Assembly (NCBI GenBank): GCA_014607495.2
Contig: CP053160.1
Span: 13,702,001-13,766,000 of the forward strand
DNA from: Carposina sasakii
Taxonomy: Eukaryota; Arthropoda; Insecta; Lepidoptera; Carposinidae
Direction: 5' to 3'
Length of the DNA stretch: 64,000 nucleotides
Under the pieces are notes generated by a model. The model had not been told where the DNA came from, did not search any database, and worked only from the letters and a program-made list of their open reading frames with translations. The translations under genes and the position numbers were made by a program. Shown here piece by piece: positions 1 through 9,659 of the stretch (within the stretch, counting starts at the first letter, position 1; each line of letters begins with the position of its first letter).

Positions 1-240
1 TTTGCTCATCGCGTTCCTTTTCCTATCTCGGCTATTCACGTCTCGGTCGTGTTTTATGCGCCTATCTTCTAAATCACACGGTCTGGATGTTGCTTAGATT
101 GTTATGTCAGAAAAGCAGCGGTAGGCTCATTCCTTGCCACGTAAAATGTGGGTGTGTAATTTGCACAGTGCTCTCCAACTTTTTCTTACTTTTCCTTAAT
201 CTGAACGAAATAAGTAAGTAAAGCAGTAATAGTAAAGTAA

Positions 241-307
241 AGATGATCCCACATCATATACATATATAGGCTAATATGTATATATGTATATGGTGTGGGA
301 TCATCTT
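241..307. repeat. Short near-perfect palindrome
   Basis: The left arm (241 to about 271) begins AGATGATCCCACA and the right arm (about 276-307) is its reverse complement ending TGTGGGATCATCT, with ATATAC-rich arms between and a loop of a few bases. A transcript would form a hairpin of roughly 30 bp. There is no flanking evidence of transposition, so it may be a very small foldback element or a chance AT-rich palindrome capped by a GC-richer stem. Confidence 0.7.
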
Positions 308-351
308 CCATCGTTAACTAAGCGAGAAAGTTTATTTCATTGCCTCATTAA

Positions 352-874
352 GGGTCGATTTCCCAAACTTCAGATAGCCTATCAGAAGAATAAAGTTAAT
401 GCTGTCCATATTATGATCAATGATGAAGTCCTTAAAGACAGCGAGCGATGTAGAGAGCTATGCTTGGGATCTCTCTGCGTGATCGAATAATAAATGAGGA
501 CACGCAGACGTACAAAGATCACCGATATAGCTCAACGGGCAAGCAAGCTGAAGTGGCAATGGGCAGGGCACATAGCTCGAAGAACTGTTGGCCGATGGAG
601 TCGGAAAGTTCTAGATACGTGGATACCACGTATCGGCAAACGCAGCGTGGGAAGGCCACCCGCGAGGTGGACGGACGACCTGGCCAAGGTCGCGGGCGTC
701 GGTTGGATGCAGGCTGCTTCCGACCGGTCGGAGTGGAGGTTGTTGGGGGAGGCCTATGTCCAACAGTAGACTTCTCAGGGCTGTAAATGATGATGATTAT
801 GATCAAATTTTCGATATAGACAGCATCAACTTTATTCTTCTGATAGGCTATGTGACGTTTGGAAAAATCTGCCC
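352..874. mobile_element. TIR element with TAA duplication, interrupted by an RTE relic
   Basis: The left end starts GGGTCGATTTCCCAAAC and continues through a 'cagatagcctatcag' motif. The right end (817-874) is its reverse complement, ending in GCCC. Both ends are flanked by TAA (349-351 and 875-877), the 3-bp TWA duplication typical of PIF/Harbinger elements. The arms are about 60 bp each; the interior is occupied by an RTE retrotransposon tail. Related ends occur at 1521 and at 10682-10813. The family name is inferred from target-site length only. Confidence 0.6.
430..803 (+). pseudogene. RTE-like LINE reverse transcriptase C-terminus (relic)
   Basis: The translation resembles the C-terminus of lepidopteran endonuclease/reverse-transcriptase LINEs. 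A first frame gives MLGISLRDRI (460-489); after a shift near 492 a second frame gives WQWAGHIARR, then GRPPARWTDDLAKVAG, then WRLLGEAYVQQ, with a stop at 767-769. It is followed by an ATGATGATGATTATG tail, the microsatellite-like tail usual for RTE elements. Only the last 100 or so codons are present, so it is a 5'-truncated copy. It sits inside the TIR element 352-874, so it inserted later than that element. RTE clade is my inference; the LINE nature is clear. Confidence 0.8.
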
Positions 875-879
875 TAAAC

Positions 880-1195
880 CAGCTAAATATTTTCTCGTAT
901 TTATAAAAACTTCAAGTATCATCCATACCTAGAGTCCAGCATAGATGGTATTTCTGTCCACTTTTAGCTCTACACTCGTGGTCAGTTGGTGCAATGCAAA
1001 TAATGCTTTTCAGTCTGTTATCCATTCATATTACATATTCGTACCAAGAAAACAGTAATCAGATCTCTCTATAATATGTAGGAAAAATTGTGCATAAAAA
1101 AGAAAATTAGAAGTGCATGTTGAGTACTTGCATTAAATAATAGGGTCGCCAAATAGCAGGGCCGCTAGCATACATAATACAACATACATACATAA
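880..1195. other. No feature seen
   Basis: AT-rich sequence with no recognisable coding frame or paired repeat. Confidence 0.4.
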
Positions 1196-1432
1196 AAATC
1201 ACGCCTCTTTTCCGGAGGGGTAGTCAGAGTTCACGGATCATTCATAGTGCGAACGGCCAAACTGTGGAACTCCCTGCCTGAATCCCTGTTCCCCATGAAC
1301 TATAATCTTGCGGTCTTCAAATCGAGAGTGAACCGCTTTCTTTTAGCCAAACGCGCTTCATCTTAGACTGTAACGGTGCTTACCGTCAAGTGACTTACGG
1401 TCAAGCGTAAGCTTATTTAATAAAAAAAAAAG
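1196..1432 (+). mobile_element. LINE 3' end with poly-A tail
   Basis: Frame 1238-1366 encodes the last 42 residues of a CR1/Jockey-type non-LTR reverse transcriptase, including the diagnostic block RTAKLWNSLPESLFP and a final VNRFLLAKRASS before TAG. About 60 bp of 3' UTR follow, then AATAAAAAAAAAAG (about 1420-1432), a poly-A tail. The upstream part, 'atcacgcctcttttccggaggggtag', resembles a common moth interspersed repeat. No reading-frame damage is seen in the short coding part. The rest of the element is missing, as expected for a 5'-truncated insertion. Confidence 0.75.
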
Positions 1433-1517
1433 AATCTCCATTTGTTTCGATCCTGACTCACTTCTACGTATAGGTATATCATTAATAATCTATCGGTAGG
1501 GAGCACTGACAATGATA

Positions 1518-1565
1518 TTAGGGCCGATCTTTTAAATAATCAGATAGCCTATCTAAACAAGTTTT
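1518..1565 (+). repeat. Solo end of the GGGCCGAT TIR family
   Basis: TTA followed by GGGCCGATCTTTT and the 'cagatagcctatc' motif matches the termini of the elements at 352-874 and 10682-10813. No matching opposite end was found within the next 800 bp. Confidence 0.5.
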
Positions 1566-2332
1566 AAAATAAGCGTACTGGTTGAGCCGAAAGCCATTTA
1601 TTTGCACCCTCTTTTAAATTTAAGATTTTGTAAAAGAGATCAAAGATCGAAGTCGTGTCCTGAATTTCAGAAGCTCCTATACTTCTCATCTTAGTGAACA
1701 AAGCCAACAAAAAGCATATCAGCAAACGATGTTTTAATGAAAATGTCACAGTAAACGCCATTTGACGAGCCCGAAGCTCGAAACGCTTCATATCTCTCAT
1801 CTCCGCCCTCAGATGAATTCTCCGCCGAACGCCGCAAATTGTAAACAAACAGCCAAGTTCCAAAACATTATGTAAAATAAGACTCAACGGGTGATTGAAA
1901 GGAAAATTTGTTTAAACTCTACTTCTACGGCACAGAATTTAGTCACCTCCCTCACAACTTGAGCAGATACACTGTATTGTGAGGAGTTTCCGAGAAAATT
2001 TCTGATATCAAAGTTGAGTGAAAACTTTTCAATGAAGATGTCGCAATTAATTTTCGATAAAATTTCAGCTCGTTAACGTCTCGAAAATTACAGTCTTTGG
2101 AAGGACCCTAATTGAAATTTACGAAAGTTTTTTCATTAAAACGTTACCGTTATTAGATACTGTGCAGTACCTTGTATAATATTGCGTCTATTTCCTTCCT
2201 TTCAAGTCGAAGCTTTCAGTCATTAATTACATTATGTTCTTCCAAAAGTAGGTTATCTTCAATTAACGGCATCAGCAAAAAGTTGATTCATCTTATCACC
2301 AGTTTCCAATATGCATGAATACCTGTCAAATA
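1566..2332. other. Unassigned sequence with one 107-codon minus-strand frame
   Basis: A minus-strand open frame (1887 to 1564) has one hydrophobic stretch in its middle (FSLKHRLLICFLLALF). I recognise no family. There is no neighbouring exon or splice context, and the rest of the interval is AT-rich and featureless. It is most likely a chance frame or part of an uncharacterised repeat. Confidence 0.3.
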
Positions 2333-2603
2333 CAGGGTGTGGGTGACAGCCAGGCAAATACTGAAATGCTGAACAAGTACCATTCTGCTAAGTTATACGA
2401 CAGTGTTATAACTCGCAGGAAATGAATTTTTGGTTTGATTTTCAGTAGCCTTTGCTCTCCGCGCCAATTGTATTGGACGATCTTGTGACTAATTAAATGG
2501 ACTTATTGGTTATTCTGTGATACATTGCTGTTTTTTGGATCACTTGTCTCTATTAGTCTCTATTAGGGTTGATCAGGTTTTCGAACTTTTTTGGGGGCAA
2601 CTT

Positions 2604-2990
2604 TTTTTTTTTTTCGTTTCCAATTTTATTTTTAACCCCCGATGCAAAAACGACGGGGTGTTATAAGTTTGACGTGTCTCTCTCTGTGTCTGTGTGTAAA
2701 TGTGTATGTGTCTGTCTGTGGCATCACAGCTCCCAAACAGATGATCCGATTTTAATGCGGTTTTTTTGTTTGAAAGGTATATCAGTCGAGAGTGTTCATA
2801 GCTATGTTTGGTGGAAATCGGTTCAGGTTCTTCAAGGTCATCAGGTCGTTTGTTAGGTGTGATAGGAAACTTTTTAGTAAACCCATCGAGTTTGGGCTCG
2901 TTGAATTTGCCTTGACTGGTTCTCTTTATTTTTCTAATTGACGAAGACCTGATGCTGGAAATAGGATGTGGCGGATGAAACCCTGGAATG
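2604..2990 (+). repeat. Interspersed repeat with CGACGGGGTGTTATAAG core
   Basis: It starts in a T-run and contains 'aacccccgatgcaaaaacgacgggg', a stretch of TGTG/TCTG-rich sequence and 'ggtggaaatcggttcag'. I recognise this as a repeat common in moth genomes, but cannot name its class. Its low-complexity TG run generates spurious open frames on both strands. Confidence 0.45.
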
Positions 2991-3241
2991 CCGGAATGAA
3001 ACGGATAAACCGATTTATATTTTTGCTGAAAATCTAGAATGACCAAAGTTTAATCTTTATAGTTTCTTAATCTCTGCAATTCTCCCAGAGCCAGTTTGTC
3101 ATGAGGATTGTTAAACAGCTTCCTTTGGTCGAGATCGCATATAGCGACCCCATCTAAACTTTTTACGCGGCGAAAAATAAAAGAAATTAAATGAAAGAAT
3201 GAAAAATTAAGGAGATCCTTAAAAAAAGCATGAAATAAAAA

Positions 3242-4305
3242 ATTTAATTAAACATTAAAAAAACCCCGACCCAAAAAAAGTACGCAATTATTATGACAAT
3301 AGGTTTAAAATGCTAAACCCTATAAAAAGCAAAAACGAACTTTTAACACACTACTTAAGTACCAACTAATCTTAACGGGCCACTGTCCGCTACAAAAACA
3401 CCTGCACACCATAGGTGTTGACACACCGCAGACGATGCAAGGAGGCGGAAGAAACGCCACAGCACGTGATCATGGAATGCACAAGCGTGGCCGAATAACG
3501 GGCACTAATCCTCCGATCGCCAGCATCACTCTCCGAAGCCTGCAGCAAGCCTAGGAGGTTGCTGACCTTCTGGGAAAATCTGGTTGGAGTAAACAGGTAA
3601 GGTAAAATACGTACAACGGCCTCACTTATAGAGGCTAAGTGCGGAAAATGCCTGGTCAAACCAACTAAGTACCAACTAAAGCATGTCAGACTATCTACTC
3701 GGGACTTTGTGCCACCTTTATGTCGGTGGCATAACCGCTAATTTTGAACTGCAAATGGTTATCTTGGCCTGCTGTTGACCGTACGTATGAAATTTTTGAT
3801 TAAATTTTGTCACGTCGGGGGTCTGCTTTTTACATTCAAAAATACTTACCTAAATCAAATGATTCCAACCTAATCACAACATTCGTATAAAAAAAATCAC
3901 CCGTCTAAACAAAATTATATTTATAATTACTGATATAATGTTTTAAAGTAAGTAGGTATTCAGAATTAAAGTGAAGTAAGCTATTACAATTATATTTGTA
4001 TAACAATGGGATTGAGGACTTCTTAATGTGTGCTTCTAACGTTAGGCTAATAAATTAGAGCGGTCCCCCGACGCGACAAAATTTAATAAAAAATTTCATA
4101 CGTATGGTCAACAGCAGGCCAAGATAACCATTTGCAGTAAATAAAGTCCCGAGTAGATAGTCTGACATGCTTTAGTTGGTATTTACGTAGTATTAAAAGT
4201 TATTTTTTGCTTTTTATAGGGTTTAGCATTTTAAACCTTTTGTCATAATAATTGCGTACTTTTTTGGGTCGGGTTTTTTTTTAAATTTTTAATTAAGTCA
4301 TTATC
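3242..4305. repeat. Large internal inverted repeat
   Basis: Left arm 3242-3356 plus 3680-3820; right arm about 4060-4305 in reverse complement. Shared landmarks include 'ccccgacccaaaaaaagtacg' and 'agcatgtcagactatctac'. The left arm is split by the LINE fragment 3370-3665, so the right arm gives the undisturbed version. The loop is about 240 bp. Confidence 0.7.
3370..3665 (+). mobile_element. LINE C-terminal fragment with 14-bp target duplication
   Basis: The flanks carry a perfect 14-bp direct repeat TAAGTACCAACTAA (3356-3369 and 3666-3679), a target-site duplication of non-LTR type. Translation gives GHCPLQKHLHTIGV, then after a frameshift RRCKEAEETPQHVIMECTSVA. This is a Cys/His-containing tail (C..E..TP.H....C) found at the end of Jockey/R1-group polyproteins, downstream of the RNase H region. 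The rest of the element is missing. The insertion post-dates the inverted repeat it interrupts. Confidence 0.75.
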
Positions 4306-4782
4306 TAAGGCCTAAATAAACAAACTTAAGTATTTATTTCCAGAAAATATGAAAAAAAAGTCGGAAAATTTTGGAATTTTCCTGCAAAAATTTTCTGTGT
4401 TTTCCACCTCAGAATTATGGTCTGAAGTCATGTTAACAATATTTGACTGGCTGTCACAAACACCCTGTATATAAATTTAATTTGTAATTTACGATAATAA
4501 TCCGTTCCCAATATTCTTTTGTACGTTACATGTTGGCATTTCTCGCTAACTGGCATCTGTATAAATACCATTAAAAAAGGAAATTATTTAGTATGTACGT
4601 TGTGCTTTAAATTTTTGCTTCAATTTATTGCTCTTAATGGTCTTTCAACACATTTTTATATTATTAAATACTTATGTTTAAACTCAACTCCGCAACGCCT
4701 ACTCGTATATTCAAGAGTTCGTTAACCTTTAATTGCCTTTTATTTAGGTATATAGGTAAAATGCTCCCATACTTGTAAGTCA

Positions 4783-5150
4783 CTTACAGCCAATTTCAAT
4801 AACCGATCTCGAGAGATTTTTAGCATACTTCAGATTAAATGTTCCATTGTTTTCATACAAAATTTCGAATCACTACATAGAATAAAACAAAGTCGCTGTC
4901 GCTGTCTGTCTGTCCCTATGTATGCATAAATCTTTAAAACTACGCAACGGATTTTCAAGCGATTTTTTAATAGATAGAGTGATTCAAGAGGAAGGTTTAC
5001 ATGTATAACTCGGGACCCGCCCCGGCTTCGCACGGGTGTACCTAATGCTCTTTCTCGCGTACGAAGTCGTGGGCGGCCGGGCAGCCGCTACTTTCGAATA
5101 AAAAAGATCCGAGATTCTTTATGATCTCTAGTATTGAAATTGGCCGTAAG
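4783..5150. mobile_element. MITE with TTACxGCCAATTTCAATA ends, split by a Helitron-like copy
   Basis: The left end CTTACAGCCAATTTCAATA and the right end (reverse complement CTTACGGCCAATTTCAATA) match for 18 of 19 bp, followed on both sides by related GATCTC/GAGAT motifs. A shorter member of the same family lies at about 45031-45174. The interior from about 4860 to 5095 is a separate Helitron-like repeat. No clear target duplication was found. Confidence 0.55.
4860..5095 (+). mobile_element. Helitron-like non-autonomous copy (variant family)
   Basis: Contains 'ctacatagaataaaacaaag', the 'tcgctgtctgtctgtcc' segment, 'aaactacgcaacggatttt' and an end with 'gtacgaagtcgtgggcggccg'. A second member is at 24989-25167, where the terminal CTAG followed by T is intact. 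Here the last bases have decayed. It lies inside the MITE 4783-5150. Confidence 0.5.
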
Positions 5151-5487
5151 AGAATATAAAAGAGAAAACCAAACTTTAAATACTCCATTACATTTGATTC
5201 AATTATTATCAAGAAGAATGGAGTATTTTATGAATTTTCAAAGTAATGTCAAATATTCCAAAGCAAGGTCGAATCGTTTTAATTCTATTTAAGGTTGGAG
5301 CATCAAACAAGATGTCTGAAAGTTACTCTGAGGGCAATACTTATTTAACAACTATTAATTATTTTGTAGTTTAAATTTCACGTAGCTCTTGACTGTTGCT
5401 GAAAATAATAATAATATTCTAGTACCTACTATCTATTAAAGCGATATTTAGCGCATAGTGTAGATAGAATTGAATAACACTACTCCT
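5151..5487. other. No feature seen
   Basis: AT-rich sequence without recognised coding frame or repeat. Confidence 0.4.
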
Positions 5488-5789
5488 GCACCCGTATGAT
5501 GAATTTGGTGAGAGCGAGATGTCTCACTTTTAAACGTCAAATCCACAGAGCTAAGTAATAACTAGACAAGGCAAGTGTTTCTACTTGGTGTGTAAAAAGG
5601 GATTGCAAACCACTTCTATCAGCCCTAATTCATTCAGTCCTGGCTCGAGAACGAGTGTCTATCCTAATTCTTAAGTCTATTTTTTACATGCAAAGACATA
5701 CACTTAGTTTATCTAGTTATTAATAGCTCTGTGAATTTGACGTTTAAAAGTGAGACATCTCACTCTCACCAAATTCATAATACGGGCGC
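5488..5789. mobile_element. Foldback MITE with about 80-bp inverted arms
   Basis: The left arm (5488 to about 5570) starts GCACCCGTATGATGAATTTG and the right arm (about 5710-5789) is its near-identical reverse complement. They share 'agatgtctcacttttaaacg' and 'agagctaagtaataactag' with only a handful of mismatches. The 140-bp centre is unrelated. Superfamily is undetermined and no unambiguous target duplication is visible. Confidence 0.7.
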
Positions 5790-5935
5790 TGTTTGCCCAT
5801 AGATATCTTAAGAGGCGATAAAGGATTCGACTCGCCTGCCCGGCGAGGTCACTATGGGCAAAACCCCCCATAGCTTAGCCTTGTGGTGTGCCCTAGGGGA
5901 GGCCTATATCTAGAAGTAGACTGCAACAGGCTAAT
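5790..5935 (+). pseudogene. RTE-like LINE 3' end (second family)
   Basis: Contains 'ggtcactatgggcaaaaccc' followed by a decayed version of the codons for WRALGEAYVQQW and an ATG/TGTG-rich tail. The same tail occurs at 12489, 30318, 54724 and 57558. Two stops interrupt this copy's final peptide. Confidence 0.65.
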
Positions 5936-6162
5936 GTGTGATGTGTGTGTACTAAAGCAACATGGAATTTATAGAAATATAATACTTAAGTGGGTGTTAA
6001 ATCAAAACCCATACCTACCTACTTCCCCACCATTTGAGCAGGAAAATATGTTTTTTGGACTATTATATAGGTATTATTTATTATTGATTAATAGCAGTAC
6101 AAAATACAAGACTTTACGAGTACAAAGAAACATAATGAATTTATTGTATCCATTTAACTATA

Positions 6163-6422
6163 CAGGGTGTAACAGAAAGGGTATGTTAAGCGAAAAGCTG
6201 TATAAATAGCCCACTATAGAGAACCTATTTCCAAAATTTTAAACTCGAAATCACATTTTTATTTTTCAAGATTGTATGAAAATTCCTGAGATATTTAAAA
6301 ATTCTCCATACTATCAAGAAAAATAAACATGTGATTTCGGATCTCAAATTTTGTGGATAGGTTCTCTATAGTGGGCTATTTACATAGCTTTTCGCTTAAC
6401 ATACCCTTTTTGTTACACCCTG
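6163..6422. mobile_element. Palindromic MITE, copy 1 of 3 (CAGGGTGTAACA ends, TA target)
   Basis: A 260-bp near-perfect palindrome. The termini CAGGGTGTAACAGAAAGGGT and its complement are flanked by TA on both sides (6161-6162, 6423-6424). The arms share 'atgttaagcgaaaagct', 'atagcccactatagagaa' and 'gaaatcaca'. The TA target and terminal bases fit a Tc1/mariner-mobilised foldback element with no coding capacity. Other copies are at 14435 and 25356. Confidence 0.85.
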
Positions 6423-6424
6423 TA

Positions 6425-6940
6425 TAAAATTTTAGTGCCACTTATAAACCGCATGTAAAGCTATGTACCCTACGAGTATTAAGTATTTGACAGCAAAATG
6501 TATTGAATTACTGTCAAATTAATCATTGTTTAGTTAGTTTATACAATGTTTAAATATTTTTAGAAGTAAATGAGAGCCTTTAATATTTTCAAACTTAAAG
6601 GTAAAATACGGGTAGATATATTATTACATTTTTTGAAATAAGATTAATGACATGGGATCATTTGAATATACTTCGAACAACTTTGAATAGCGTCTTAAGA
6701 AAACAAACCTCAAAACAATCTTATTCAATTAATTTCAATCTAGATTTCAAGTCGTCTAAATTAAAATTACCTTTTACATTATTCATAATTGCCCTGAATA
6801 TTTAATTGAATTTTGGCTTTCCAAATTTATACAAACAGATCAAAATAAAATTGTGTTTTATAATAAATATTGAATTTAATAAAATAAGCCGTCCATCATC
6901 AATGTTAACACTGACATGATTATTTATATGGCATAAAAAT
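6425..6940. other. No feature seen
   Basis: AT-rich sequence with no recognised gene or paired repeat. Confidence 0.4.
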
Positions 6941-6944
6941 CGGT

Positions 6945-6984
6945 CAAGTGTGAGTCGGATTCGCGCACGAAGAGTCCCGTATAA
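6945..6984 (+). repeat. Fragment of a GTGAGTCGGATTCGCGCACGA repeat
   Basis: The string 'ggtcaagtgtgagtcggatt' followed by 'cgcgcacgaagagtcccgta' belongs to a repeat widespread in Lepidoptera. Only about 40 bp is present, just upstream of a Helitron-like 5' end. Confidence 0.5.
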
Positions 6985-7086
6985 TATAAACTAATATTAT
7001 AAATGCGGAAATAAAGTTTGTTTGTTTGTTACATTTTCGCGCATTATTAACTCAACCAATAAAAAATAAAAAATTTGACATACATA

Positions 7087-7416
7087 CAGGGTGATTTTTG
7101 GTTATCAACGTTGCCGAAAACTACGAAATCTCCTCATCATCACGATCATTTTTCTCCATGGAAGCATTCCTGGGAAGTGTCTGGTTCCCAAGATATTAGG
7201 GTCCAAAGTTGAGTAAATAGATTGCGTTTTTCTGCATAATGAACATAGACGCACGTAGCAAGATTTTTCTCGAGAAATAATTAATATCTGTCCATTATAA
7301 AACTAGCATATACACTGGACACTATAAATTTCGCTGGATCAAGAAATAAAAAAATATATATCGTTTCCCAGCATTTTTTGGCATTTCCCACCCTTCGGCC
7401 AAAAAAAAACACCCTA
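7087..7416. mobile_element. CAGGGTG-ended MITE (family B)
   Basis: Starts CAGGGTGATTTTTGGTTATC after TA and ends near 7416 in AAAACACCCTA. The body ('tccatggaagcattcctggg', 'gacacttcccagg' type motifs) is shared in reverse with the element at 14695-15066. The right target site has drifted. Confidence 0.6.
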
Positions 7417-7423
7417 ATATACA

Positions 7424-7675
7424 TTGTGGCCACCTTTGTACGCATAAACTGGGAAAAAAAAATATTTTTGAAAAAAAAAATTAAACTTTATCTTGATGTG
7501 TAGAGTACGTGAAAAAACCTGCTACGCGCGTCTATGTGCATTTATGCAGAAAAAAGTCTATTTACTCAACTTTGGTGGAAACCAGACACTTCCCAGGTAT
7601 GCTTCCATGGAGAAAAATGAAAAGGAATTCCAGTTTTCGGGAACGTATCATAGGTAGTTGGGAGTACCGAGAAGG
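7424..7675 (+). mobile_element. Partial second family B MITE, opposite orientation
   Basis: Begins 'tgtggccacctttgtacg' and runs through 'tgctacgcgcgtctatgtgc' to 'ttttcgggaacg', colinear with 14708-15047. It lacks both exact termini. With 7087-7416 it makes an inverted pair inside the Helitron-like host 6989-7727. Confidence 0.55.
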
Positions 7676-7889
7676 ACATAGATTATATTCTATAGTCCAC
7701 GCGGACAAAGTCGCTGCCGACAGCTAGTTACTCGTATCAATAGAAACGACAGAAAACACGTTTGTTATATTCTGGGAGCTGGAAAATTTATAAGTTATGG
7801 GTCAAAAATGACCATAATTGATATCGTCAATGAGGACGTCTGCTTTCATTGCCAACCCGCTGTATTTGCTATTAGTTTCATAATAACCT

Positions 7890-7998
7890 GACCCTTCTTT
7901 TTCAGCCATGAGATGTCTACTGCTGAACATGGGCCTCCACCAACAACCTCCATTCCGACCGATCGGAAGTGGCCTGCATCCAACCGACCAAGCTGACT
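7890..7998 (-). pseudogene. RTE-like LINE 3' end (first family), minus strand
   Basis: The reverse complement carries the codons for GWMQA.SDRSEWRLLVEAHVQQ followed by a TGA-rich tail, matching the end of the relic at 430-803. About 36 codons remain. Confidence 0.7.
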
Positions 7999-8146
7999 CA
8001 CTATAATATTGTGAAAATGATTTATTACAAGTACTTACCATCTATTTTTAATTGTTTCGATGCTAATTGGGGAAGTTTTATCAAAGTCCATTTAGTTGTA
8101 GTTTTCTGCGTGAAAAAGTAGCATCTAAATATACATTCTTCCAAAT

Positions 8147-8229
8147 TTTTACATACACATAATTACGCCTTTATCCATTACAGGGTAGGCAGAGCACCAA
8201 GGGCCGATAGAACCACATGGTGCCACAAA
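8147..8229 (+). repeat. GCACCAAGGGCCGATAGAACC repeat, partial copy
   Basis: Runs from 'catacacataattacgcctt' through 'gggtaggcagagcaccaag' to 'accacatggtgccac'. Fuller copies are at 11466-11645 (reverse), 30741-30998 and 39318-39515, and a short one at 40284-40377 (reverse). The class of this repeat is unknown to me. It is often preceded by CATACATA units. Confidence 0.65.
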
Positions 8230-9374
8230 TTTTAACGTTAATAATAAAATTAGTAATAGGTATTTTGACCTATCTAGGGTCTTTTTCACTTTAGCGTTTT
8301 TACCTTTCATGATTCCAATTATATGCATTTAGTTACAAGGTTAGTACCAAAACCATAGTATAAAAAAATTCAACACAACTATATAATTTATTACAGTTTT
8401 CTGAAGAAAGGAATGCAATAAGAGCGATCGTTGGATCTTTAGTAACGCTTAAGATATTGAGGCAATCGAGTACCCTTTGAGACTTCCGACAAGGAAATTT
8501 TACTTGCATAACTAATACTTTTTCTTGCCGCTTTTAAATATTGTAATTTAAACGTGAATAAGTTATTTTCAGCACATGAGAAAATAATTTTCTTTATTAA
8601 AACTGGATGCATCTTTTTCCAGCTGATTTAAAATACACATTAGAAATGTTATACTTGAGGTGCCCAATTTTCTTCAATCACATTTTACTTTACTTTCATT
8701 TGTATATCAACTGAACCATTAGAGATGTGTCAAATATTTTAAATCCGTTCCAAGGTAGCCGATATTAAATTCATCGAATTATTGGAATTTACTTGGAGTT
8801 CTATTACAGCTTCAATAGCCGGTACTATCAATGGATTATCCGAACGTAGAGCTCTCCTAAAATAGTCTGACTATCTCAAACCTCTTGAGCGCTGCCAAAA
8901 AGCCGTAAGCAATTACCGTAAAAGCAAAGTCGCCGGAAAATATCTGTATATACCTTTTATTATTATGTATATTGACAAAGATCTTAATGAATGCGGCGAA
9001 ACTGAAAACTAAGCAGTTTGCGATACGAATTCGAAGTGAAACTCACGAAAACTATATAAAGTGGCGCTCTCTGGCAGTATTGGGTGGAGTAAATGTTGTC
9101 CATTGTATTTCCCTGATAGGGCTAAATACAAAAAATTTATTAAGGTAGCTTGAATAGGGAACTTTCCGAAAAATTGATTATAAGCATTTAATATAACTAC
9201 TATTAATAATCAATTTAGCGAATAATCATTTATTGCTTCAGTTTTTATAATTTTGAGGTCAAAATAAGTTTTATTTGTAAAGAAATGAAGATAAATAGTT
9301 AGTTTAGTTAGACTAATAGTGCGGTCAGATTAGGTATATGAAACAAAATTGTAGATATAAAATTCAAAATATAT
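8230..9374. other. No feature seen
   Basis: AT-rich. Contains 'actatataaagtggcgctc' near 9052, a TATA-like string with no downstream gene that I can support. Confidence 0.35.
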
Positions 9375-9480
9375 TCATATTCTTTATTGTACACACACAT
9401 AGATAAGAAATAACACAATAAAAAAAATGTACAAAGGCGAGCTTATCTCTATAAGAGATCTCTTCCAGCTAACCCGAAGA
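9375..9480 (-). mobile_element. LINE 3' UTR end, minus strand
   Basis: On the minus strand this reads 'ggaagagatctcttatagag', 'ataagctcgcctttgtacat', then a T-run and AATAAAGAATATG. This is the 3' UTR and polyadenylation region of a LINE family very common in Lepidoptera. No coding sequence remains. Confidence 0.6.
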
Positions 9481-9659
9481 AATAAAAAAGACATATCACA
9501 GAAGAGATAAAACACATGTGCACAGAGAGAGAAACAAAAAGACACATTTCGGGAAATCAAAAGTCTCCGAATCATGTAAGCAAATTGAACTATATCAGCG
9601 CTCCCTCGCACTTAGGTCATCGAATTCATATTCCATAATTATCCGTTCCTACCAAATAC

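Larger units (their letters stand above)
2333..4467. mobile_element. 2.1 kb TIR element, TA target site, nested
   Basis: The left terminus CAGGGTGTGGGTGACAGCCA and the right terminus (reverse complement CAGGGTGTTTGTGACAGCCA) match over about 28 bp with a few mismatches. Both are flanked by TA (2331-2332, 4468-4469), as for Tc1/mariner-type insertions. No transposase remains. The interior holds a separate repeat with a GACGGGGTGTTATAAG core (about 2604-2990), an internal inverted repeat (about 3242-3820 against about 4060-4305), and a LINE fragment in the left arm of that repeat. It is a non-autonomous composite. Confidence 0.65.
6989..7727 (+). mobile_element. Helitron-like copy interrupted by MITEs
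   Basis: The 5' part (6989-7085) has 'aactaatattataaatgcgg' and 'aagtttgtttgtttgttac'. The 3' part (about 7680-7727) has 'agtccacgcggacaaagtcg' and ends CTAG followed by T (7724-7727). These halves are contiguous in related copies such as 23290-23520, so the roughly 590 bp between them was inserted later. Confidence 0.6.

Noticed and set aside
1564..1887. 107-codon minus-strand frame as a host gene
   Set aside because: No family resemblance, no neighbouring exons or splice signals; length is not improbable for a 64 kb window.
2569..3046. 157-codon minus-strand and 95-codon plus-strand open frames
   Set aside because: They overlap on opposite strands across a low-complexity TG/TC-rich interspersed repeat and match no protein family I know.
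9040..9120. TATA box (TATATAAAG at about 9053) with a downstream gene
   Set aside because: No coding frame or conserved start follows; TATATAAA strings are frequent in DNA this AT-rich.
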